NCBI GenBank assembly: GCA_964547795.1
Contig: CAZJPD010000026.1
Coordinates: forward strand, 1-14,675
Direction: 5' to 3'
DNA: 14,675 nt
Source: CAZJPD01 sp964547795
GTDB taxonomy: Bacteria; Pseudomonadota; Alphaproteobacteria; Rickettsiales; Midichloriaceae
How positions within the stretch are numbered: position 1 is the first letter of the stretch; each line of letters begins with the position of its first letter. The notes below the pieces were generated by a model that ran no database searches, had not been told where the DNA came from, and worked only from the letters and a program-made list of their open reading frames with translations. Made by a program: the position numbers and the translations under genes. This document shows, in pieces, positions 1-5,887 of the stretch.

Positions 1-3
1 TAC

Positions 4-28
4 CTATATCTTAGTGATATATGCTATA
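4..28 (-). repeat. Terminal end of a dispersed repeat (copy D, cut off by the window start)
   Basis: The reverse complement of these bases matches the left terminus of the repeat at 3287 and 11481 at 24 of 25 positions (CTATATCTTAGTGRTATATG core followed by CTATA). The rest of the copy would lie to the left of the window, in inverted orientation relative to the two full copies. Only the outer end is visible, so a solitary terminus cannot be excluded. Confidence 0.6.
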
Positions 29-106
29 AGAGAAGTTTGTGTTAAAGTTAAAAAACAAAATTTAAACTTATATATCTATTTATTTTTGGTGTTTGGTATA
101 AAACAG

Positions 107-126
107 TATAAGTGATATGTGCTATA
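107..126 (-). repeat. Degenerate second copy of the repeat terminus
   Basis: This stretch matches the same terminus about 16 of 20 positions and shares GTGATATRTGCTATA with bases 14-28. It lies 98 bp downstream of the first and just upstream of the rpmB promoter. It may be a decayed solo end or chance similarity in AT-rich DNA. Confidence 0.3.
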
Positions 127-152
127 GGTTGGTTTATACAGATATTTTTTAC

Positions 153-180
153 TTGTCATTTTAAAAAAAGTTGTTATAAG
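153..180 (+). promoter_or_regulatory. Putative sigma-70 promoter of rpmB
   Basis: TTGTCA at 153-158 and TATAAG at 175-180 are separated by 16 bp and lie 28 bp before the rpmB start codon. Both hexamers are close to consensus for a housekeeping promoter. No strong Shine-Dalgarno sequence stands between it and the gene. Confidence 0.5.
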
Positions 181-208
181 GGAAATTACGTATGTTTATG
201 GTTGTATT

Positions 209-523
209 ATGTCTGGAAAATGCCAAATTGATGGGAGCAAGAGAGTAATGGTGGGTAATAATGTTTCCCACTCTAAGCGTAGGACTAGAAGGAGGTTTTT
301 ACCAAATATACAGAGTTACTCATTGATAAGTGAAACACTTAAAGGCTTTATAGAATTCAAAGCAACTCCTAGAATTATAAGAACAATTGAGTATAATGAT
401 GGATTGGATAATTTTTTGTTAGGCACCCCAAATTCAAAACTTGCCCCAAAAGCTGTTAAGGTTAAGAGAAGAATCAAAAAAGCATTGGAAAAAAAGGAGA
501 AAAAGAAAAAAGCTGTTGTATGA
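209..523 (+). CDS. rpmB: 50S ribosomal protein L28
   Basis: This is a 104-residue, very basic protein of the large ribosomal subunit. The N-terminal part has the L28 signature: Cys5 in a GKCQIDG turn, then VGNNVSHSKRRTRRRFLPN at about residues 15-33. The central RTIEYNDGLDNFL block corresponds to the conserved helix. The C-terminal 35 residues are a Lys-rich tail, longer than in enterobacterial L28 (about 78 residues) but typical of alphaproteobacteria. The CxxC zinc pairs of some L28 proteins are absent. The ATG at 209 gives a normal N-terminus, and upstream ATGs at 192 and 198 are out of frame. No rpmG (L33), a common partner, is seen next to it. The family assignment is secure. Confidence 0.95.
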   Translation: MSGKCQIDGSKRVMVGNNVSHSKRRTRRRFLPNIQSYSLISETLKGFIEFKATPRIIRTIEYNDGLDNFLLGTPNSKLAPKAVKVKRRIKKALEKKEKKKKAVV

Positions 524-570
524 ATAATAATTCTGTTTCAAATAGTAAAGTTTAAGAAAAAAATAAATTT

Positions 571-599
571 TTGACACTTTTAAATATAATCAATATTGC
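571..599 (+). promoter_or_regulatory. Possible promoter of the aspartate aminotransferase gene
   Basis: A perfect TTGACA at 571-576 is followed 17 bp later by a weak -10 (TATTGC, 594-599). A better TATAAT at 585-590 is only 8 bp away, too close to pair with it. The ATG lies about 40 bp further on. Confidence 0.35.
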
Positions 600-640
600 T
601 TGTATTTCAGATGGTAATGTAGTTATGTAGCTAATCATAT

Positions 641-1864
641 ATGAATCAAAAAAATTCATTGATATCTAAAAAGTTAGGGGTGATCAAGCCTTCTCCAACC
701 ATTGCAGTTACCATGAAAGCTAAGGAACTGCGAGCTATAGGTAAAGATGTTATAGACTTGGGTGCAGGAGAACCCGATTTTGATACTCCTGATAATGTAA
801 AGCAAGCTGCCTTTGATGCAATAAAATCTGGTCAAACTAAGTACACAGTAGTTAATGGTATTCCTGAGCTAAAAACAGCAATCATGGACAAGTTTTTAAG
901 GGAGAATCAACTTAGATACAAGATGGAGCAAATAAGCGTTGGTTGCGGTGCAAAACATGTGATATTTAATATTTTTGCAGCAACACTCGATCGTGGTGAT
1001 GAGGTGATTATTCCAGTACCGTTTTGGGTATCATATCCAGACATGGTGTTAATAAATGGTGGCAAGCCTGTTTTAGTTAATACCTCTGTAAAGAACAATT
1101 TTAAGCTAACTCCTGAAGCACTTGTAAAAAACATTACTAATAAAACAAAGTGGCTAATTTTAAATTCTCCAAGTAACCCAACAGGAACATGTTATACCAA
1201 GGCTGAGTTAGAGGAGCTTGCTAATGTACTTGCTAAATATCCGCATATTCATATCATCTCTGATGATATTTATGAGCATATACGATATGGAAGTAATCAA
1301 TACATAAACATCGCTAATATAAATGAAGATATGAAAGCAAGGAGCTTTGTGGTAAATGGAGTATCTAAAGCATATTCTATGACGGGTTGGAGAATAGGAT
1401 ATGTTGCAGGAAATAAAGATGTAGTTAAGGCTATGTCGAAAATACAATCTCAAAGTACATCAAATCCGTGCTCTATCAGCCAGTACGCCTCTGTAGAAGC
1501 ATTAAGTGTTAATTCACAAGGATTTGTAGAAAGGAATAAAGTGCTTTTCAAGAAAAGGCGAGACCTAGTGATGAATTTACTAAAGGATATAGAGGGGATT
1601 ACTGCAAGTACACCTGATGGAGCATTTTATGTTTTTCCAAATTGTCAGCAACTGATTGGAAAAAAATTGCCAAATGGTGAGGTTATAAGGAATTGCACTG
1701 ATTTTGCAAAATATTTATTAGAAGAAGCTCTCGTTGCAGTTGTACCAGGTATTGCATTTGGCACTCAAAACTTTTTCAGGATTTCTTATGCAATTTCGGA
1801 GGATTTACTGAGTGAAGCCTGCAGTAGAATTAAAATTGCCTGCAGGAAGTTATTGCAGTATTAA
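641..1864 (+). CDS. aatA: Aspartate aminotransferase (class I/II, PLP-dependent)
   Basis: This 407-residue cytosolic enzyme is predicted to move the amino group between aspartate/glutamate and oxaloacetate/2-oxoglutarate with pyridoxal phosphate. Fold type I landmarks are in order: GAGEPDFDTP (about 41-50), NSPSNPTG (175-182) for cofactor and substrate contact, SDDIYEHIRYG (207-217), the PLP Schiff-base lysine K243 in NGVSKAYSMTGWRIGY, and the substrate-carboxylate Arg380 in FFRISYA. The sequence style is that of subgroup I-gamma/Ib enzymes (Thermus, Rhizobium, Rickettsia), some of which also accept prephenate; that extra activity cannot be decided here. Length is normal. The ribosome-binding site is weak. 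The gene is monocistronic and converges on the desaturase. It is one of the few amino-acid enzymes commonly kept in reduced Rickettsiales. Confidence 0.93.
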   Translation: MNQKNSLISKKLGVIKPSPTIAVTMKAKELRAIGKDVIDLGAGEPDFDTPDNVKQAAFDAIKSGQTKYTVVNGIPELKTAIMDKFLRENQLRYKMEQISVGCGAKHVIFNIFAATLDRGDEVIIPVPFWVSYPDMVLINGGKPVLVNTSVKNNFKLTPEALVKNITNKTKWLILNSPSNPTGTCYTKAELEELANVLAKYPHIHIISDDIYEHIRYGSNQYINIANINEDMKARSFVVNGVSKAYSMTGWRIGYVAGNKDVVKAMSKIQSQSTSNPCSISQYASVEALSVNSQGFVERNKVLFKKRRDLVMNLLKDIEGITASTPDGAFYVFPNCQQLIGKKLPNGEVIRNCTDFAKYLLEEALVAVVPGIAFGTQNFFRISYAISEDLLSEACSRIKIACRKLLQY

Positions 1865-1924
1865 CATATTATAGAGTGGGTTGTAGTCGTGTTATGAAAA
1901 AATGCATAAACAAAATGATTGATT

Positions 1925-1960
1925 AGGCTGAAGCTAGTAAGGTTGAATTAGCTTAAGCCT
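1925..1960. terminator. Hairpin between convergent genes, possible bidirectional terminator
   Basis: The arms AGGCTGAAGCTA and TAGCTTAAGCCT pair over 12 positions with one mismatch, around a 12-nt loop. It sits 60 bp after the aminotransferase stop and overlaps the stop codon of the convergent desaturase. Neither side has a clean T-tract, so factor-independent termination is uncertain. Confidence 0.45.
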
Positions 1961-3170
1961 TGCTCCAAAATAAATTCAATGTAGTGTGAACTTCTACTTC
2001 TAGTTTTTCAATCTTCATTAATATTTTTTCTACTTGACTTTTTTTGATTTTCTCATATCTATCCACAAATTTTTTAGTAGTTGTCCTTAGAGAAAGGGCT
2101 TCCTGTTTTAGCTTCTTGAGCTTATCTTTCACCTCCATACTCAATTGAAGAACTGAGTCATCTAATTTTCCTGTTACAATTTCAACTAACCTACCTAACA
2201 AGGCATCTGCTTTATTCAATCGTTTTTTAGTGTTAATAATAAATTGCCCTTTTGTCTCTTCAACCTTGGCTCCAATTCGTTCTTTTGGGGTTCTGATAAT
2301 ATCTTTTGCCAACCCCAGCTTTTCCATTAATGCTATTATCCACTTATGTACATCCAGGTGATACCACTTATGCCCATTTCTATAATCCCGAGGGAAAGCA
2401 TGATGGAAGTTATGCCAATTTTCTCCAAGGAACATAAAAAACAAAATTGGTATATCTCCTGCTGTACTGTTAGCATATTTTTTACTTCCAAAGAAATGTG
2501 CTATAGAATTTATACAGAATGTTGCTTGTTGTTGAATAGCCCTGCCAATACCAATAAAAATGAATCCTGCTAATCCATATTGTAGACTACCACCCACAAT
2601 ATAACCTATACAAAATGGAAGTAGTGTATTTACGAATGTAGCTATTTGCCAATAATGCTTAAATTGCCACATGATAATTTTATTTTTTCCTAACCTTTTT
2701 AAAGTGCTAGTTGCTATATGTTTTTGGGAACTTTCTCCAACTAACATCCATCCTATATGCGACCAAAAAAAGCCTTTTAGTCTCCCCTTCATCGCATACC
2801 TGTTCTTATTACCTTCTAAAAGGCAGTACTTTAAGGGGGTATGTGGGTCTTTGCCTAACATATCAGTATATGCATGATGCTTATCATGGTCAGAAGCCCA
2901 TGCCAACACAGGTCCCTGTAATGTTCCTGCTGATACTATTGCCAGAATAAACTCAACAACCTTATTTGTTTTATATGATCCATGTGCCCACAACCTGTGT
3001 ATTCCTACTCCTACTGAAGCACAAAAAACATAAAAGGAAATAATAGTGCATAGAATTTCAAACTTTCCAATTCCATACTTTTTCCAATAAAAGCCCCCTA
3101 ATACTAATATTATTAATGGATACACTATCAATATAAATGATGTAGTATAATTGATTTTCTCCTTGCCCAT
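1953..3170 (-). CDS. Membrane fatty-acid desaturase (acyl-CoA delta-9/DesC type) with C-terminal extension
   Basis: This di-iron integral membrane desaturase is predicted to put a double bond into saturated acyl chains. Counting from the longest frame (TTG at 3239, 428 residues), three histidine boxes are visible: HRLWAH (81-86), HDKHH (118-122) and HNFHH (276-280). NSIAHFFG (244-251) carries the extra iron-ligand His of stearoyl-CoA desaturases. Hydrophobic segments lie at about 32-50, 60-80, 95-112 and 198-235. I chose the ATG at 3170 (residue 24), which starts just before the first membrane segment and gives 405 residues; ATG 3227 and TTG 3239 remain possible. No start has a good ribosome-binding site. 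After about residue 315 comes a roughly 110-residue Lys/Glu/Leu-rich helical tail not found in the core family. Redox partners are not encoded nearby. Confidence 0.9.
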   Translation of the reverse strand: MGKEKINYTTSFILIVYPLIILVLGGFYWKKYGIGKFEILCTIISFYVFCASVGVGIHRLWAHGSYKTNKVVEFILAIVSAGTLQGPVLAWASDHDKHHAYTDMLGKDPHTPLKYCLLEGNKNRYAMKGRLKGFFWSHIGWMLVGESSQKHIATSTLKRLGKNKIIMWQFKHYWQIATFVNTLLPFCIGYIVGGSLQYGLAGFIFIGIGRAIQQQATFCINSIAHFFGSKKYANSTAGDIPILFFMFLGENWHNFHHAFPRDYRNGHKWYHLDVHKWIIALMEKLGLAKDIIRTPKERIGAKVEETKGQFIINTKKRLNKADALLGRLVEIVTGKLDDSVLQLSMEVKDKLKKLKQEALSLRTTTKKFVDRYEKIKKSQVEKILMKIEKLEVEVHTTLNLFWSKA

Positions 3171-3286
3171 TCCTATGATAAAACCTTCAATAACTGCCAA
3201 ATTATTACTAAATATATACCAAAGCATATAAAGACGCAATACCTAAAGAGGGTTTTATAGTAAATTCCTATTTAATACTGGAGTAT

Positions 3287-3558
3287 TATAGCATATACCA
3301 CTAAGATATAGATATTTTAACTTTTTTATTCCGTCATCACAAGGTTGCAACTTCTTACCCCCGTCATCACGAGATCGCAACAGCAATCGTGGTGATCCAG
3401 AGATTGCCACACTCACTCTGTGAGTTTGCAATAAGAGGGCAGGAGGGTGGATTGCCACGCCTGTTGTATAGGCTCGTAATGACGGGGATGTGGGTTGTAG
3501 GTTCGCAATGACGAAAATATATTAATAATATGTCCAAATCTTTGTGTGATAAGCTGTA
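3287..3558 (+). repeat. Dispersed palindromic/REP-like repeat, full copy A (272 bp)
   Basis: This copy matches 11481-11704 almost base for base from end to end, apart from a 48-bp segment (3433-3480) present only here. The ends are imperfect inverted repeats (TATAGCATAT against TATAGCTTAT). Inside are CGTCATCACGAGATCGCAAC-like modules and a hairpin at 3403-3432: ATTGC/GCAAT outer stem and ACTCAC/GTGAGT inner stem. It fills most of the 3240-3667 intergenic gap and has no credible gene. The rest of the gap (3559-3667) shows nothing recognisable. Confidence 0.85.
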
Positions 3559-3667
3559 TGTTTAAAGATAGCCTGTTATTAGAGATAAATAAAGGTGTTG
3601 ATGATGTTTAATAAGAAATTACACCATTACACATTATCACATGCCAAAATAAATACTCCTAGCGAAT

Positions 3668-4294
3668 TCATAAGGTGATACACTTTAGTTCTTTCATGAG
3701 CTCTAATTCTGATTTTGAAATCCTCCCCTCTCGTATAATTTGATATGAGTTGTTGCCAATAAATTCTATTGTGGTTGATACTGTTAAGTCTTGCAAATTA
3801 TTATCGTCTTGAACAATAATATCCACTTTATTAGCAAATTCTTTTTCTATATCACATACGGAATTGATATTTGGGTTTGATGAGATATTGGCACTGGTAG
3901 CAATAATTGGTTTTTTAATGCTTGCACAGATATTTTTAATCAGTTCTTTATCAGGTATTCTAATTCCTATCTTCCCATTCTTTACCAATATAGGGGGAAG
4001 ATTGTTATTTTCTACTATTGATAAAATTATAGTTAAAGAACCTGACCAGAATTTTTTGGCAAATAGCAATTCTTTTGAGCTAAATTTTGCATACTTAAGT
4101 GCCATTTTTATATCCGATACAAAAAGGGGCAAAGGTTTGTTTACCGATCTCCTTTTTATGTTATAGATATGCTGGATAGATTCATTGTTAGTTGCATCGC
4201 AAGAGATGGCATAAACTGTGTCTGTAGGGAGACAGATGATTTTTCCTTCACAAAAAGCATTGGCAATTTCCTTTAAGCTTGTTGAAGGAAGCAA
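3668..4294 (-). CDS. tsaC: L-threonylcarbamoyladenylate synthase (TsaC/Sua5-YrdC family)
   Basis: This is a 208-residue cytosolic protein that makes threonylcarbamoyl-AMP from threonine, bicarbonate and ATP, the first step of t6A37 in ANN-decoding tRNAs. The YrdC fold is clear: LPTDTVYAISCDA (22-34), the KRRSVNKPLPLFV loop (47-59) for ATP/threonine, WSGSLTIIL (about 83-91), GIRIPD, and PIIATSANIS. It is the short TsaC form without the Sua5 C-terminal domain. The start is a TTG at 4294, 28 nt after the uracil-DNA glycosylase stop. No in-frame ATG lies between an upstream stop and this codon, and the start fits family N-termini. It is probably cotranscribed with the glycosylase. The partners TsaB, TsaD and TsaE are not in the window. 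Confidence 0.92.
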   Translation of the reverse strand: MLPSTSLKEIANAFCEGKIICLPTDTVYAISCDATNNESIQHIYNIKRRSVNKPLPLFVSDIKMALKYAKFSSKELLFAKKFWSGSLTIILSIVENNNLPPILVKNGKIGIRIPDKELIKNICASIKKPIIATSANISSNPNINSVCDIEKEFANKVDIIVQDDNNLQDLTVSTTIEFIGNNSYQIIREGRISKSELELMKELKCITL

Positions 4295-4322
4295 TACGGC
4301 TTTTTTATTGTAAACTGTAATC

Positions 4323-5099
4323 TTAGCTACCTAAATAAAACTTATTAATTTTCTGAATGTCAAACCACATTATTTTTTTCTGTAGCGGTTGTCTCAAAAG
4401 GTAGGAAGGATGAGAGATCACAAACGTATCTATGGGCTTTGTTAAATATGAATTTTGGTATTTAAAGCTTTGTTTTCTAAGCAACCCCATTGGCGTCTTT
4501 AAATCTAATAGTGACTCCACAGCAGTGCTACCAACTAGAATAATAATTTTTGGATTTACGAGAGCAACGTGTTTCTCCACAAATGGTCTACAGATATCAA
4601 TCTCTTTTGAAGTTAGTCTTCGGTTTGCAGGTGGTCTCCAAAATATAGTGTTGGTGATGTAACATTTACTCCTATCAATGTTTATCGCAAGTAAAATATT
4701 GTCTAGCAGCTTTCCACTTTGACCACAAAAAGGGATACCATATTTATCCTCGTTAGCTCCTGGAGCTTCCCCAATTAACATAATATCAGACTTTGGATTG
4801 CCATCAGCAAATACAGTGTTAGTTGCTCCTCTTTTTATTTTTAGACCATCAAAATTTTGCACTACAGCTTCCAGGTTCTCAATAGAATTACAACTATCAG
4901 CTAATTGCCTTGTTGTTAAGGTTTGACCACCTTCAGTAGGTGGAGGTATTGGTTTTACTGAAGTATCATTGTGTGATCTTCTGTCCTGTGTAGTTTCATG
5001 CATAAAGCAGTCAATTCCAGATTCTATATACAATTCTAATATGCTTCTCCTACAGATGTCCATATCCAAATTTTGATATTTTGATAATGTTGACATCAT
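4323..5099 (-). CDS. Uracil-DNA glycosylase, family 4-like (alphaproteobacterial type)
   Basis: This 258-residue protein is predicted to remove uracil from DNA and start base-excision repair. Motif 1 is GEAPGANEDKYGIPFCG (110-126), with the family-4 Glu/Asp pattern; NTIFWRPPANR lies at 150-160; motif 2 is HPSYLLR (230-236). Canonical family-4 enzymes hold a [4Fe-4S] cluster with an N-terminal CxxC pair and a Cys before RPPxNR. Here the CxxC region reads FDGLKIK and the later Cys is Trp, so only C170 of the usual ligands seems to remain. That layout resembles the alphaproteobacterial branch as I know it. The N-terminal 75 residues are poorly conserved linker-like sequence with a Pro-rich patch. 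ATG at 5099 is directly followed by a second ATG; either may be used. Probably the first gene of an operon with tsaC. Confidence 0.88.
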   Translation of the reverse strand: MMSTLSKYQNLDMDICRRSILELYIESGIDCFMHETTQDRRSHNDTSVKPIPPPTEGGQTLTTRQLADSCNSIENLEAVVQNFDGLKIKRGATNTVFADGNPKSDIMLIGEAPGANEDKYGIPFCGQSGKLLDNILLAINIDRSKCYITNTIFWRPPANRRLTSKEIDICRPFVEKHVALVNPKIIILVGSTAVESLLDLKTPMGLLRKQSFKYQNSYLTKPIDTFVISHPSYLLRQPLQKKIMWFDIQKINKFYLGS

Positions 5100-5125
5100 A
5101 CTACATCTGGGTTAGAAGATAACCT

Positions 5126-5153
5126 ATTATATATAAAGGTGATAGGATGTCTA
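5126..5153 (-). promoter_or_regulatory. Putative promoter of the uracil-DNA glycosylase-tsaC unit
   Basis: Read on the minus strand, TAGACA (5153-5148) and a perfect TATAAT (5131-5126) are 16 bp apart, about 26 bp before the glycosylase ATG. The -35 hexamer overlaps the rpmH start codon. The same AT-rich stretch could hold the plus-strand rpmH -10 (TATTAT, 5125-5130), so the two transcription starts may compete. Confidence 0.5.
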
Positions 5154-5287
5154 CAAAAAGAACTTACCAGCCCAGTAATCTTGTACGTAAAAGAAGACAT
5201 GGGTTCAGAGCTAGAATGGCAACAGTTGGAGGAAGAAGGGTTATAAATAATAGAAGGGCTAAAGGCAGAAAAGAACTATCAGCATAG
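5147..5287 (+). CDS. rpmH: 50S ribosomal protein L34
   Basis: This 46-codon gene encodes the small, very basic large-subunit protein L34. The sequence begins MSTKRTYQPSNLVRKRRHG and continues with the near-invariant FRARMATVGGR and NNRRAKGRKELSA blocks, covering the whole family length. A good Shine-Dalgarno (AAGGTG, 5136-5141) lies 5 nt before the ATG, one of the few clear ones in the window. It heads the classic rpmH-rnpA-yidD-yidC cluster, with rnpA starting 9 nt after its TAG stop. In many bacteria dnaA and the origin lie next to rpmH; here the upstream neighbour is uracil-DNA glycosylase, so that link is lost. Identification is essentially certain. Confidence 0.97.
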   Translation: MSTKRTYQPSNLVRKRRHGFRARMATVGGRRVINNRRAKGRKELSA

Positions 5288-5296
5288 GGTGTATTA

Positions 5297-5671
5297 TTGC
5301 ATTTAAAGAATTCTAAAATAACTAAAGGGGCTGAGTACCAGAGGTTATCTGAAGGTGCTAGTAGGGTAGTAGGAAAATGTTTCACAATACTTTACAAAAA
5401 CTCTAAGCAAGAAGAAGTAAATAAATTTAGATTTGGTATAACAGTTAGCAAAAAAGTTGGAAATGCAGTAAAAAGAAATAGGTATAAGAGGGTAATCAGA
5501 GTATTGGTGAGAGACGTTTGTATAAAGAAAAAAAGGTATAGTAGTGTGAGTATTAATGTGATTGCGAGAAAATTTATTGTGAGAGAGAGCTTTTCCAGCA
5601 TAAAAAGCGACTTCACTTTCTGTTTAAACAAAATATTTACTCATGAAAAATGTCATATCAAAAATAGTTAA
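5297..5671 (+). CDS. rnpA: Ribonuclease P protein component
   Basis: This 124-residue basic protein binds the RNase P RNA and helps it remove 5' leaders from pre-tRNAs. The family RNR signature is present as KKVGNAVKRNRYKRVIR (about residues 51-67), preceded by the FRFGITVSKK strand that lines the pre-tRNA leader cleft. The start is taken as TTG at 5297, since no in-frame ATG or GTG is available before the conserved domain. The N-terminus (KITKGAEYQRLSEGASRVVGK) corresponds to the usual L-xxxxxF-xxV-xxGxR region but is divergent. It follows rpmH by 9 nt. Its last 29 nt overlap yidD in another frame, an arrangement common in this cluster. The rnpB RNA is not in the window. Confidence 0.92.
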   Translation: MHLKNSKITKGAEYQRLSEGASRVVGKCFTILYKNSKQEEVNKFRFGITVSKKVGNAVKRNRYKRVIRVLVRDVCIKKKRYSSVSINVIARKFIVRESFSSIKSDFTFCLNKIFTHEKCHIKNS

Positions 5672-5873
5672 GTGGCTCTGCCAATTCTTTTTGCTTATTT
5701 ATCAAAACCTGATATCACCTTATGTAGCCACTTCATGCAGGTATTATCCCAGCTGTTCTCATTATGCAAAACAAGCTATAAATAAATTTGGAGTTAAGGG
5801 GATATTTTTGATATTAAAAAGAGTTCTGAAATGCAACCCTCTTTCTTCTGGTGGATATGACCCTATACCTTAA
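5643..5873 (+). CDS. yidD: Membrane protein insertion efficiency factor YidD
   Basis: This 76-residue protein of the YidD/DUF37 family is thought to sit on the inner face of the cytoplasmic membrane and assist YidC-dependent insertion. The family signature is complete: YQNLISPYVATSCRYYPSCSHYAKQAI (20-46), with conserved Cys32 and Cys38, and the end RVLKCNPLSSGGYDPIP with Cys63 in the C-N-P motif. An N-terminal amphipathic/hydrophobic helix lies at about 5-19. It overlaps rnpA by 29 nt and is followed 14 nt later by yidC, its functional partner. Length is normal for the short form. Confidence 0.96.
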   Translation: MKNVISKIVKWLCQFFLLIYQNLISPYVATSCRYYPSCSHYAKQAINKFGVKGIFLILKRVLKCNPLSSGGYDPIP

Positions 5874-5887
5874 AAACTTATATATAA

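Noticed and set aside
1208..1453. Minus-strand frame inside the aminotransferase gene
   Set aside because: It is antisense to the conserved catalytic region and shows no recognisable protein features.
3255..3458. 67-residue minus-strand open frame in repeat copy A
   Set aside because: It lies almost wholly inside the non-coding repeat, has low-complexity Arg/Ser/Leu content from the CGTCATCACGAG modules, and its frame is not preserved in copy B.
3287..3558. CRISPR array
   Set aside because: The repeated modules are irregular, mostly palindromic, lack unique spacers of fixed length, and no cas genes are nearby.
5100..5300. Chromosomal origin next to rpmH
   Set aside because: No dnaA and no cluster of DnaA-box sequences is present near rpmH; the few TATCCAC matches in the window lie inside the desaturase gene.
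5392..5631. Hydrophobic 79-residue frame antisense to rnpA
   Set aside because: The Leu/Phe richness is simply the complement of the Lys/Arg-rich rnpA codons; rnpA is clearly the real gene.
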